From Conexivisphaera sp049976725 (GTDB taxonomy: Archaea; Thermoproteota; Nitrososphaeria; Conexivisphaerales; Conexivisphaeraceae), in NCBI GenBank assembly GCA_049976725.1, contig JBMFHR010000011.1, positions 1 through 30,541 on the forward strand: a DNA stretch of 30,541 nt. Direction: 5' to 3'. Positions within the stretch are counted from its first letter, which is position 1. Each line of letters starts with the position of its first letter. Shown here piece by piece: positions 15,969 to 24,218 of the stretch. Below the pieces are notes generated by a model. That model searched no databases, was not told the DNA's origin, and saw only the letters and a program-made list of their open reading frames with translations. The position numbers were made by a program, and so were the translations under genes.

Positions 15969-17044
15969 GGAGGAAGGCCATAGTGCTGGCCGAGGGCGTC
16001 TACGGGAGCACCGACGGGAAGACGGCGCACGGCCTCGTCCGCCGCTCCGAGCGCTTCGAGATACTCGGGGTCATAGACAGCGCGTTCCGCGGGATGGACG
16101 CTGGCGAGGTCCTCGACGGGAGGCGCCGCGGGATAACGATCTACGGCAGCCTGGACGAGGCGCTGGAGGAGCACCCCGACGCGGAGGTCCTCATAATAGG
16201 CGCGGCCGTCGCCGGCGGGCGCCTGCCCCCCGGGTACAGGGACGTCGTGCTGGCCGCAATAAGGAGGGGGATGGACGTGGTCTCCGGGCTCCACGAGTTC
16301 CTGAGCGAAGACCCCGAGATCTCCCGGGCGGCCGCCGAGCGGGGCGTGGAGATAGTCGACGTGCGGAAGATCTACAGCGGGTGGCGCACCTTCTACACGG
16401 GCGAGATCGACGCGGTCGATTCCCTGCGCGTGGTCGTCGTCGGGACGGACTCGGCGATAGGCAAGAGGACCACGGCCCTGATGATCACCGACGAGCTCAG
16501 GTCCCGCGGGATAAGGGCCGCCTTCATCGGGACGGGGCAGACCGCCTGGATGCAGGGAGCCAAGTACGGGATAGTCCTGGACGCGATGGTCAACGACTTC
16601 ATAACCGGTGGGCTGGAGAGCGAGATCGTCAGGGCATACAGGGAGGAGAGGCCCGACGTCATAGTGGTCCCGGGCCAGGGATCGCTGCTCCACCCGGCGT
16701 TCCCGGGCAGCCTCGAGATACTGACCGTCGTGAGGCCCGAGGTGGTCGTGCTCCAGCACGCCCCCAGGAGGAAGCACCTCGACGGTTACCCGCAGTATCC
16801 CATGCCGGACCTCGACAGGTACATGGGGCTCCTGGAGCTGATAACCGGCCGTCGCGTCTACGCCGTGACGATAAACACCGAGGGGATGTCGCCCGCCGAG
16901 GCGGACGCCGTGGCCGAGGAATACGAGCGGCGCTACGGGGTGGTTTCCTGCGCCCCGCTCCTGCACGGCGTGGGGAGGATAGTCGATCGCATGCTGGAGG
17001 ACTTCCCGCGCCTGCGCCCGGAGGCCGCGAGGACGCGGAAATGA
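15965..17044 (+). CDS. DUF1611 family protein (DgcN-like)
   Basis: 359 residues, full family length. An N-terminal Rossmann-like domain (residues 1 to about 145) contains VLAEGVYGSTDGKTAHGL and VLIIGAAVAGG. It is followed by a P-loop-type domain with VVVGTDSAIGKRTTALMI (motif about 160-169), then GTGQTAWMQGAKYGIVLDAMVNDFITG and VPGQGSLLHP, the family signatures. A characterised member, DgcN, acetylates D-glutamate in marine bacteria; in many genomes the family neighbours a dipeptide epimerase-like enolase. Here the neighbour is instead a MurL-like protein, which points to glutamate-type substrates too. The start in ATGA and the stop in ATGA show coupling to both neighbours. Confidence 0.84.
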   Translation: MRRKAIVLAEGVYGSTDGKTAHGLVRRSERFEILGVIDSAFRGMDAGEVLDGRRRGITIYGSLDEALEEHPDAEVLIIGAAVAGGRLPPGYRDVVLAAIRRGMDVVSGLHEFLSEDPEISRAAAERGVEIVDVRKIYSGWRTFYTGEIDAVDSLRVVVVGTDSAIGKRTTALMITDELRSRGIRAAFIGTGQTAWMQGAKYGIVLDAMVNDFITGGLESEIVRAYREERPDVIVVPGQGSLLHPAFPGSLEILTVVRPEVVVLQHAPRRKHLDGYPQYPMPDLDRYMGLLELITGRRVYAVTINTEGMSPAEADAVAEEYERRYGVVSCAPLLHGVGRIVDRMLEDFPRLRPEAARTRK

Positions 17045-18531
17045 CGTCCCCCGACCTCACCTGCTTCGACGAGATAAGGGTGCGCGACCTGCGGGTGGAG
17101 CGCCGCAGGATATCGGCGGAGTACTACCTGAGGACCATCGGCGGCTCGGAGCTCCGCTACCGGCTGATCCACTCGTACGAGGAGGAGCTCGACCCGGGGC
17201 TCTCGGCCGAGGTGGCCCCGCTGATGGTGTCCGTGCCGGCCGTCAATTACGCGCTATTCTCCCGGAGGATATCCTTCGAGGTGCCGCTCGCGGAGCGCGA
17301 CGCCGAGTTCCTCGCGGAGATGTCCGACGTCACGGCCCGCGACATCTTCGTCAACAGGATAGTGAACAGGACAGGATACGTGAGGGAGGAGTACCTGCCC
17401 GACCCCTCCGAGGTGGGGCCGGAGGACGCCCGCTCCAGGGCCGAGCTCGCGTTCCCCGAGCTGCGCGACCCCGCGGCCCTGCCTCCCCCGGATCCCAGCA
17501 AGTGCGCGGTGATGTCCTCGGGCGGCAAGGAGAGCCTCCTCACGTACGGCGTCGCGCGCGAGGTGGGCTGCGACCCCCGGCCCTGCTTCCTGAACGAGTC
17601 GGGCCACCACTGGTTCACCGCGCTGAGGGCCTACAGGTGGTTCAGGGCGAACGAGCCGAGGACTGTGCGCGTCTGGAGCAACGTCGACAGGCTCTACTCG
17701 TTCGTGGAGGGCAACATGAGGATCATACGCCGGGAGGCCCTGCGCAGGAGGCGCCCCGAGGTCTACCCAGTGCGGCTGTTCTTCTTCGAGCACTACGTCC
17801 TGTCCTGCCTCCCCGTCCTGCTCAGGGAGGGAGTCGGCAACGTCCTGCTCGGCAACGAGTACGACGATCCCTCTGGCCTCACGTACGAGCTGAACGGGAT
17901 AAGGCACTACTACGCTGTGTACGACCAGAGCCAGGAGTTCGACGTCTACATGACCAGGTGGTTCAGGTCGCGCGGTTGGAGGATCCGCCAGTGGTCGGCC
18001 GTCAGGCCCCTCTCCGGGCTCGTGGTCGAGCGCGTCCTCTCCCGGAGGTATCCGGAGCTCTTCAGGCTGCAGGTCAGCTGCCACTCGGCGCACGCCGAGG
18101 GCGGCGAGGTGCTGCCCTGCGGGACGTGCTTCAAGTGCAACGGGATACAGCTATTCCTCCTGGCCAACGGCGTCGATCCGCGGGAGATAGGGTACCGCGA
18201 GGAGCACGTGAGGGGACTGCCGCAGCGCGTGGCGGAGGGCAGGGTTAGGCTCGACAGGGACGAGCTCGAGCACGCCATGGCGCTGGCGTCCAGGGAGTCC
18301 GGCCTCAGGTTCCCGGGCGGCCGCGAGCATCCCCACGTGGAGATGCTCCAGTTCGACGACAGGAACTCGAGGTTCGACGCGGCCCCGCCCGAGTTCAGGG
18401 AGCGCATATGGTCGATCTACGAGCCATACACGAGGGGGTACGCCTACCTGAGGGGCGGCGAGTGGGTCGAGATAACGAGGGAGGAGGCCCTCAGGAGGGC
18501 GTCGGAGGGGGACCTATGGGCTTCAGGATAG
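17041..18531 (+). CDS. PP-loop ATP-dependent protein resembling MurL epimerase
   Basis: 496 residues. Residues 1 to about 150 form a domain I do not recognise. The PP-loop SSGGKES at 159-165 marks an ATP-pyrophosphatase (AMP-forming) core. Downstream are LLGNEYDDPSGLTYELNG, QSQEFDVYMTRWF and a Cys cluster (C347, then C360, C363, C366 in CGTCFKC). This order, a GNE motif, a QSxEF motif and CxxCxKC, resembles bacterial MurL, which adenylates and epimerises the terminal L-Glu of UDP-MurNAc-L-Ala-L-Glu. No peptidoglycan genes are nearby, so the substrate must differ. The family call is from remembered motif order and needs a profile search. The last 16 nt overlap the GNAT gene. Confidence 0.68.
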   Translation: MTSPDLTCFDEIRVRDLRVERRRISAEYYLRTIGGSELRYRLIHSYEEELDPGLSAEVAPLMVSVPAVNYALFSRRISFEVPLAERDAEFLAEMSDVTARDIFVNRIVNRTGYVREEYLPDPSEVGPEDARSRAELAFPELRDPAALPPPDPSKCAVMSSGGKESLLTYGVAREVGCDPRPCFLNESGHHWFTALRAYRWFRANEPRTVRVWSNVDRLYSFVEGNMRIIRREALRRRRPEVYPVRLFFFEHYVLSCLPVLLREGVGNVLLGNEYDDPSGLTYELNGIRHYYAVYDQSQEFDVYMTRWFRSRGWRIRQWSAVRPLSGLVVERVLSRRYPELFRLQVSCHSAHAEGGEVLPCGTCFKCNGIQLFLLANGVDPREIGYREEHVRGLPQRVAEGRVRLDRDELEHAMALASRESGLRFPGGREHPHVEMLQFDDRNSRFDAAPPEFRERIWSIYEPYTRGYAYLRGGEWVEITREEALRRASEGDLWASG

Positions 18532-19007
18532 AGGAGCGCGGCGGCGAGATCCTCGAGGAGGTCCTGGAGCTGGACCGCGAGATCAGCTGGGAGGTCATGG
18601 ACGAGGAGCACCGGTCATCGATCGGGTACGAGGAGTACTCCCGCAGGCACCGCGAGCTGTTCCTCTCGATATACAACTCGCCGGGCGAGCAGAGGTTCAT
18701 AGCCGCCTACGACGACTCGGGCAGGCTCATCGGCGTCGCCTGGGTGAAGGAGGAGATGGACACCGTGAACTACGAGAGGTACGCGTACCTCTACGACCTG
18801 GAGGTGAGGCCCGAGAGCAGGCGCTCCGGCGTGGGGAAGGCCCTCCTCGAGGGCGCGGTCGAGTACTGCAGGAGGAAAGGGTACCGGAGGCTCGGCCTGC
18901 GCGTCGAGGTCAGGAACTCGCCGGCGCTGAGGCTCTACAGGCGCTTCGGCTTCCGCCCCTCAGCCCTCTTCATGGAGCTGGACCTGGGCGGAGGGCGCGC
19001 CCCCTGA
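18516..19007 (+). CDS. GNAT-family N-acetyltransferase
   Basis: 163 residues. The acetyl-CoA loop is in LEVRPESRRSGVGKALLEGAVEYC, followed by the strand LGLRVEVRNSPALRLYRRFGFRP, the typical GNAT motifs A and B. A strong Shine-Dalgarno GGAGGGG at 18504-18510 lies five bases before ATG 18516, inside the upstream gene. As the last gene of the operon it probably acetylates the amino group of the pathway product or an intermediate; a RimI-like protein acetylase is the alternative. The 3' end overlaps convergent cobA by 38 nt. Confidence 0.88.
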   Translation: MGFRIEERGGEILEEVLELDREISWEVMDEEHRSSIGYEEYSRRHRELFLSIYNSPGEQRFIAAYDDSGRLIGVAWVKEEMDTVNYERYAYLYDLEVRPESRRSGVGKALLEGAVEYCRRKGYRRLGLRVEVRNSPALRLYRRFGFRPSALFMELDLGGGRAP

Positions 19008-19704
19008 GGGCGACGCCCCTCCCCACCACCAGCACGGCGGGCGTCCCGATCCCGATTGCCCTCGACGGGATCTCCGACACCGGCGCCTCGATGACGCGCT
19101 GGGCGCCCGTGCATCCGTTGGCCACCAGGGCCGCGGGCGCCTCCCCGCCCAGCCTCGACGCTATCTCCTCCGAGATGGCCCGCAGGTTGGTGAGGGGCAT
19201 GAGCACGACCAGCGTGTCAGCGGCGGTCGCCAGCTCCCCAACCCTCGCCGCGGGGCCCCCGGCGATCCTCCCGGTGGTCACCGCGAAGCTCGAGGACCCC
19301 CACCTGCTCGCGAGCGGTATCCCCGCGCAGGTGGGGACTCCGGTGGCCGAGCTCACGCCCGGCACGATCTCGCACCGGATCCCCCTGGACACTACGTACG
19401 AGCACTCCTCCTCGCCTCTCCCGAAGACGAGGGGGTCCCCTCCCTTCAATCTCACGACCCTCAGGCCCGCCGCAGCGTGGCGGACCAGCTCCTCGTTTAT
19501 CTCGTCCTGGGTGGGTCCGATTCCCCCGGGCGCCTTCCCGACGTCTATGAGCCTGGCATCCCTCCTCGCGTAGGACAGCGCACCAGGCGGCGCCAGCCTG
19601 TCGTAGAGCACGACGTCCGCCTCCGAGAGCAGCCTGACGGCCTTCAGCGTCAGCAGCTCGGGGTCCCCGGGCCCCGCGCCAACTATGTAAACCGTGCCGC
19701 TCAC
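18970..19704 (-). CDS. cobA: Uroporphyrinogen-III C-methyltransferase (SUMT)
   Basis: 244 residues. It adds two SAM-derived methyls at C2 and C7 of uroporphyrinogen III to make precorrin-2, the branch point to siroheme, heme (Ahb route) and cobalamin. Signatures: YIVGAGPGDPELLTLKA at the N-terminus, ADVVLYDRL, RLKGGDPLVFGRGEEE near residue 90, and PGVSSATGVPTCAGIPL. GTG 19704 overlaps the hemL stop (GTGA). It is the last gene of the minus-strand heme operon and overlaps the convergent GNAT gene by 38 nt. Confidence 0.96.
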   Translation of the reverse strand: MSGTVYIVGAGPGDPELLTLKAVRLLSEADVVLYDRLAPPGALSYARRDARLIDVGKAPGGIGPTQDEINEELVRHAAAGLRVVRLKGGDPLVFGRGEEECSYVVSRGIRCEIVPGVSSATGVPTCAGIPLASRWGSSSFAVTTGRIAGGPAARVGELATAADTLVVLMPLTNLRAISEEIASRLGGEAPAALVANGCTGAQRVIEAPVSEIPSRAIGIGTPAVLVVGRGVALRGRALRPGPAP

Positions 19705-20957
19705 CGGGGGCGCGCCCTCCTTATGGCCTCCACCGTGAGCGCCACCTCCTCCTCGCCGTGGGCGGCGCTCGCGAACCAGGACTCGGTCTGACTGGGGGGC
19801 GAGAAGACGCCGCTCCTCGTGAGGGCCTCGTGGAACCTCGAGTAAGCCTCTCCGTCGGACCCCCTGACGTCGTCAGCGTTCGCCACCGGCGGCTCCCTCA
19901 TGAAGACCTGGAACATGCTGCCGACCGCGTTGACCGCCACCCTCCTCCCCCCGACGCGGATGTCCGAGAGCTCCTCGACCACGGCCCTCGCGGCGCGCTC
20001 CGCGCGGGAGTACGGCCACCCCTCCTCCAGGATCCTGATCGTCGCCAGCCCGGCGGCCATGGACACGGGGTGGCCGTTGAACGTCCCGGCGTTGTAGACG
20101 GGGCCCGAGGGCGCCAGCAGGTCCATGAGCTCCGGCCTCCCCACAACCGCCCCCACTGGGAACCCTCCCCCGATGATCTTCCCGAGCACGGTGAGGTCCG
20201 GCCTGATGCCGTACAGCCCCTGCGCCCCGCGCAGCCCCAGCCTGAATCCCGTCACGACCTCGTCGAATATCAGGATCGCGCCCGCGCGATCCGCCTCGGC
20301 CCTGAGCGCCCTCAGGAAGTCGGCCGTGGCGGGAACGACCCCCATGTTGGCGCCCACCGGCTCCACGATTATCGCCGCCACCTCCTCCCCTCTCCTCTCC
20401 ATCTCGCGCGAGAACTCATCGGGGTCGTTGTACCTGAGGACCAGCGTCGAGCGCGAGAACTCCTCGGGGACTCCCGCCGACGAGGGGACGCCCTCCGCGC
20501 CGCCACCCCTCCGGGAGAGCAGGGCGTCGGACGCCCCGTGGTAGCACCCGTCGAACTTCACCACCAGCCTCCTGCCGGTGGCGCCCCTCGCCAGCCTCAC
20601 GGCCGTCATCGCCGCCTCCCCGCCCGAGTTGACGAACCTGACCTTCCCGGGCCCGTAGTACTCAGATATCTTCCTGGCGAGCTCGACCTCCGACCTCGTC
20701 GGGGTCCCGTAGAGCCACCCCCTGTCCAGCTGCTCCACCACGGCGGCCCTGACGCGCTCGTCCGAGTGCCCCAGGATCAGGGGCCCGTACCCCATGACCC
20801 AGTCCACGAGCTCGGCGCCCCCCAGCGCCCTTATCCGCGCCCCCTTGGCCCACTCCGTGAGGAACGGGCTCGGCCTCACGGAAGCCCTTATGGGGCTGCT
20901 GACTCCCCCAGGCAGGAGGCGCCTGGCCTCCTCCTCGGGACCGCCCTCAGAAGACAC
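19701..20957 (-). CDS. hemL: Glutamate-1-semialdehyde 2,1-aminomutase
   Basis: 418 residues. A PLP-dependent enzyme that moves the amino group of glutamate-1-semialdehyde to give 5-aminolevulinate in the C5 pathway. Landmarks: LLPGGVSSPIRA near the start, the NSGGEAAMTAVRLAR segment, CYHGASD, FDEVVTGFR, and the PLP lysine in LGKIIGGGFPVGA. NGHPVSMAAG follows. GTG 20957 lies 11 nt inside the hemB end. The enzyme before it, glutamyl-tRNA reductase (hemA), is not present in the window. Confidence 0.97.
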   Translation of the reverse strand: MSSEGGPEEEARRLLPGGVSSPIRASVRPSPFLTEWAKGARIRALGGAELVDWVMGYGPLILGHSDERVRAAVVEQLDRGWLYGTPTRSEVELARKISEYYGPGKVRFVNSGGEAAMTAVRLARGATGRRLVVKFDGCYHGASDALLSRRGGGAEGVPSSAGVPEEFSRSTLVLRYNDPDEFSREMERRGEEVAAIIVEPVGANMGVVPATADFLRALRAEADRAGAILIFDEVVTGFRLGLRGAQGLYGIRPDLTVLGKIIGGGFPVGAVVGRPELMDLLAPSGPVYNAGTFNGHPVSMAAGLATIRILEEGWPYSRAERAARAVVEELSDIRVGGRRVAVNAVGSMFQVFMREPPVANADDVRGSDGEAYSRFHEALTRSGVFSPPSQTESWFASAAHGEEEVALTVEAIRRARPR

Positions 20958-21957
20958 TCCCGCCCAGCTCCCTGAGGAGCCTGGCGGCGCGCGGCGCGTA
21001 GTACGTGATTATCGCGTCGGCGCCCGCCCTCCTTATCGCGTAGAGGACCTCGAGGACCGCGCGGTCCTCATCCAGCCACCCCCTCTCGCCCGCCGCCCTC
21101 AGGGCGGAGTACTCGCCGCTCACGCTGTAAGCGGCCAGCGGGTACTGCGGGAAGGCCTCCTTGACCAACCTTATGACGTCCAGGTACGGGATCGCCGGCT
21201 TGACCATCAGGATGTCGGCCCCCTCCTCGACGTCGAGCTCCGCCTCCTTCAGGGCCTCCATGGCGTTCCTGGGATCCATCTGGTAGGTCCTCCTGTCCCC
21301 GAACGCCGGCGCTGACTCGGCCGCCTCCCTGAATGGCCCGTAGAAGCTGCTCGCGTACTTTACCGAGTAGGCCATGATCAGGACGTCCGTGAAGCCGGCC
21401 TCGTCGAGCGACTCCCTGAGCTGTCCCACGACCCCGTCCATCATGCTGCTCGGGGCCACGACGTCAGCGCCGGCCTCCGCATGGCTCACGGCTATCTTCC
21501 CCATGTACGGCAGAGTCGCGTCGTTGTCCACGCGCCAGGACTCGCCCCTGCGCGCGACTATCCCGCAGTGCCCGTGGGAGGTGTACTGGCACATGCAGAC
21601 GTCCGTCATGAGCGTGGCGCGCTCCCCGAGCTCCCTCCTGAGCTCCCTCAGGGCCCTCTGGACGACCCCGTTGGGATTGTAGGCCTCGCTGGCCGCCTCG
21701 TCCTTGCGCGCCGGGATTCCGAATATCAGGAACTTATCCACCCCCTCCTCGAGGATCCTCTTCGCCTCCTCCGCCACGCCCCCCACTGGCCACCTGTAGA
21801 CCCCCGGCATCGCGTCCACGGGGACGGGCTCCCTGGCGTCCTCCTGGACGAACAGGGGCGCTATGAGCCTCTCGGGGCTCAGGTCCGTCTCGGCCACCAG
21901 CCCGCGCAGCGCCCTGCTGGAGCGCAGCCTCCTGGGCCTGACCGTGGGGAATTTCAT
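20947..21957 (-). CDS. hemB: Delta-aminolevulinic acid dehydratase (porphobilinogen synthase)
   Basis: 336 residues from ATG 21957 (MKFPTVRPRRLR is the usual beginning); an upstream ATG at 22011 would add 18 non-conserved residues and overlap the AhbC gene. It condenses two ALA molecules to porphobilinogen. DVCMCQYTSHGHCG carries the three-cysteine zinc site, so this is a zinc enzyme. The two active-site lysines are in MAYSVKYASSFYGP and MVKPAIPYLD. It lies between ahbC and hemL in the minus-strand operon. Confidence 0.97.
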   Translation of the reverse strand: MKFPTVRPRRLRSSRALRGLVAETDLSPERLIAPLFVQEDAREPVPVDAMPGVYRWPVGGVAEEAKRILEEGVDKFLIFGIPARKDEAASEAYNPNGVVQRALRELRRELGERATLMTDVCMCQYTSHGHCGIVARRGESWRVDNDATLPYMGKIAVSHAEAGADVVAPSSMMDGVVGQLRESLDEAGFTDVLIMAYSVKYASSFYGPFREAAESAPAFGDRRTYQMDPRNAMEALKEAELDVEEGADILMVKPAIPYLDVIRLVKEAFPQYPLAAYSVSGEYSALRAAGERGWLDEDRAVLEVLYAIRRAGADAIITYYAPRAARLLRELGGSVF

Positions 21958-21982
21958 GGCGCCTCGTCCGTCCCCCGTGCCC

Positions 21983-23158
21983 TTATCCTTTGCCTCCGCC
22001 GGCTGCTCCATCCCATCCCCACCTGCCGGCGATCGCGTCCACGTCGAGCGGGCACTGCGGGTCGTCCGCGCCCAGGCCCCCGCCCATGTAGTACGCCCTG
22101 ACCCTGTCGCCCCCCTTGCAGACCGAGCGGAACGGGCACCTGGAGCACCTGGGCCCCGACAGGTACCTCTCGGTCCTCGCGAAGTAGTCCACCTCCTCGC
22201 GGGACGGGTCCAGGATGTCGCGCAGCCGCGCCCCGCGCACGTTGCCCAGCTCCATGAAGTCCACGAACTGGCACGGGCGTACGGTCCCGTCCGGATATAT
22301 CGAGACGATCTTCCTGCCGCACCCGCCCTGCGACTCCACCAGCTCCATCATGTCGCGGAACTCGCCCGGACTCTTGGAGACGCGGTCCGCGACCGCTATC
22401 CCGTCGAACGGCGCCATGGTAGTCTCTATCTCCAGCTCCCCGGCGCGGAGGCGGCTCTCCTCCACCAGGCCATCGATGAACTCATCGTACTGGGCCCCGT
22501 TCATGTACCAGCTCCTGTCCAGCTCCAGCGCCCTGCCCGCGGCCGAGAGGTGGTAGAATGTCACCCTCCTGGCGCCCAGCTCGCCGGCGAGGCGCAGCAC
22601 CTCGGCCGCGTCGCCCACGTTGCGGCTCGTCACAGTGAACCTCAGCCCGACGTCCAGCCCCTCCCGCACGGAGTTCCCTATCCCCCTCAGCGTAGCCTCG
22701 AACGCCCCCCTGACGCCCCTGAACGAATCGTGCCACTCCGGCCTCGGGGAGTCCAACGATATCCCCACGTAGGACACCCCGATCCTGGAGAGGCGCCGCG
22801 CAACCTCCTCGGTTATCAGCGTGCCGTTGGTGCTGAGCGCCACCCTGATCCCCATGTCCACCGCCTCCTCCATTAGGTCGAGCGCGTCCCGCCGCATGAG
22901 CGGTTCACCCCCGGAGAACAGCACCAGGGGGATCCCCACCTCCGACATCTGGCGCAGCACCGCCCTGGCCTCTTCCCTCCCCAGCTCCCGGTCGCTCCGC
23001 GCCCCCGCCCTCATGTAGCAGTGGACGCACCTCAGGTTGCACTCCGACGTGATGTTCCACGAAACGACGGGCCTCCAAACGTCGCTGAACCTGCTCGGGC
23101 GCCCCGGGCCGTACTCCCCCTTTATCTTCCTGGAGACTGTGCCCCGCCCCGTGACCAT
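21983..23158 (-). CDS. ahbC: 12,18-didecarboxysiroheme deacetylase, radical SAM (AhbC)
   Basis: 391 residues. A radical SAM/SPASM enzyme that removes the two acetate side chains of 12,18-didecarboxysiroheme to give Fe-coproporphyrin III. The 4Fe-4S motif is CNLRCVHC near residue 40. FSGGEPLMR, ALSTNGTLI, VSYVGISLD and GLRFTVTSRN follow in the order of known AhbC proteins. The C-terminal SPASM region has CGRKIVSIYPDGTVRPC and RCSRCPFRSVC. ATG 23158 is 15 nt after the siroheme decarboxylase stop; a longer open frame upstream overlaps that gene out of frame and has no family similarity. Confidence 0.85.
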   Translation of the reverse strand: MVTGRGTVSRKIKGEYGPGRPSRFSDVWRPVVSWNITSECNLRCVHCYMRAGARSDRELGREEARAVLRQMSEVGIPLVLFSGGEPLMRRDALDLMEEAVDMGIRVALSTNGTLITEEVARRLSRIGVSYVGISLDSPRPEWHDSFRGVRGAFEATLRGIGNSVREGLDVGLRFTVTSRNVGDAAEVLRLAGELGARRVTFYHLSAAGRALELDRSWYMNGAQYDEFIDGLVEESRLRAGELEIETTMAPFDGIAVADRVSKSPGEFRDMMELVESQGGCGRKIVSIYPDGTVRPCQFVDFMELGNVRGARLRDILDPSREEVDYFARTERYLSGPRCSRCPFRSVCKGGDRVRAYYMGGGLGADDPQCPLDVDAIAGRWGWDGAAGGGKG

Positions 23159-23172
23159 GACGGTGATCGGGA

Positions 23173-24120
23173 TCAAACCGTGAACCCGCCCTCCCCGTAC
23201 GCTACGGCCATCTCCCCCAGGCCGGAGAGCTCGGCCGCGCGCGCCGCGGCCGCCTCCACGTCCTCGCGCCTCCTCGCGTGGACCACGAAGTATGCCCTCA
23301 TCCTCCACTCGGCGCCCAGCGGCTCCCTGAGTATGACGTGCGTGGCCTCCGGCGCCCAGCGGGCGATCGCCTCACACTCGGCCTCACCGCCCTCGCCCAT
23401 GATCACCGCGTTGTGGCGGATGCCGACGGCCTCGGGCTCCAGCACTGCCCCGAAGTCCACCGCAACTCCCCTAGAGAGGAGTTCCTCCAGGACGTCCGCC
23501 AGCCCCTCCTCGGTCTCCCCGACGTCCGCCGCCGCCTCCCTCAGCGGCCTCCTGGAGATGGGCAGGTCCTCCAGCCTCCTCACGATGCTCCTGTCGATCC
23601 CCAGGTCGCCGAGCGTGGGGGGATCGGGGCGAATGACGGCGGGCGGGGACCAGCTGACGCCCCTCTCCAGGTCGTACTTGACGGACAGCTTGAAGGCACG
23701 CGCAGTGGCCAGAACTATCCAGTCCCTCACGCCCATGGACGACATGAGGGAGCCCACCTCCCTCAGCAGGGCATCGGGATCCGGCGCCCTGTACGTGAAC
23801 CACAGGTTGTACCCCGGGAAGGACCTCACGTAGCTGTGCTTGGACCTTCCCCTGGACGAGATGGCCCTGGCGTACTCGAGCGCCCTCTCGGGTGGGACCG
23901 CCGCCACCACGAGCGCCGAGGCTCCGCCCAGCGCCCTGGAGTTGAGAGACACGCCGATCCTCCTGATGGCGCCCCCCTCCCTCAGCCTCCTCGCGTCCCG
24001 GACCAGGAGCTCCGCGTCGACGCCCAGCGACTCCGCCGCAGCGTCGAACGGCTCCGGCCCCGGCTCCATCGAGTACTGCAGGGAGTCGAGCAGCAGGACA
24101 TCCCGGGGGCTCAGGTCCAC
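23173..24120 (-). CDS. ahbA/ahbB: Fused siroheme decarboxylase AhbA-AhbB
   Basis: 315 residues made of two tandem AsnC/Lrp-like halves, each the size of a separate AhbA or AhbB. The enzyme removes two acetate carboxyls from siroheme at C12 and C18. Half one (about 1-150) has the HTH region ending EGGAIRRIGVSLN and SKHSYVRSFPGYNLWFT. Half two (about 170-315) has ELLSRGVAVDFGAVLEPEAVGIRHNAVI and THVILRE ... AYFVVHAR. In usual AhbB proteins this last region reads like SHCYER; here His is kept but Cys-Tyr is replaced. GTG 24120 is 27 nt from a TATA element, so it is leaderless and heads the minus-strand operon. Confidence 0.87.
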   Translation of the reverse strand: MDLSPRDVLLLDSLQYSMEPGPEPFDAAAESLGVDAELLVRDARRLREGGAIRRIGVSLNSRALGGASALVVAAVPPERALEYARAISSRGRSKHSYVRSFPGYNLWFTYRAPDPDALLREVGSLMSSMGVRDWIVLATARAFKLSVKYDLERGVSWSPPAVIRPDPPTLGDLGIDRSIVRRLEDLPISRRPLREAAADVGETEEGLADVLEELLSRGVAVDFGAVLEPEAVGIRHNAVIMGEGGEAECEAIARWAPEATHVILREPLGAEWRMRAYFVVHARRREDVEAAAARAAELSGLGEMAVAYGEGGFTV

Positions 24121-24143
24121 GCGGCCACGAGGCGCTCCCTCCC

Positions 24144-24151
24144 GATTTAAT
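24144..24151 (-). promoter_or_regulatory. TATA-like element, minus-strand heme operon
   Basis: ATTAAATC on the minus strand, centred 27 nt before GTG 24120. It forms an inverted repeat (CGATTTAA/TTAAATCG) with the plus-strand box at 24190. Confidence 0.65.
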
Positions 24152-24187
24152 CCTGTCCCGCGATCCCACGCGCGGACTTCGCGGCTC

Positions 24188-24196
24188 GGTTAAATC
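24188..24196 (+). promoter_or_regulatory. TATA-like element, plus-strand heme operon
   Basis: GGTTAAATC is centred 27 nt before GTG 24219. ATG 24198 almost touches the box and is therefore unlikely to be transcribed. Confidence 0.65.
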
Positions 24197-24218
24197 GATG
24201 TCCCGGCCTGGCAGGGCC

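Noticed and set aside
21958..22011. Longer hemB start at ATG 22011
   Set aside because: It adds 18 non-family residues and overlaps ahbC; ATG 21957 begins the conserved N-terminus.
23159..23308. Fifty-residue N-terminal extension of ahbC
   Set aside because: Gly/Arg-rich and out of frame with the overlapping siroheme decarboxylase gene; no family similarity.
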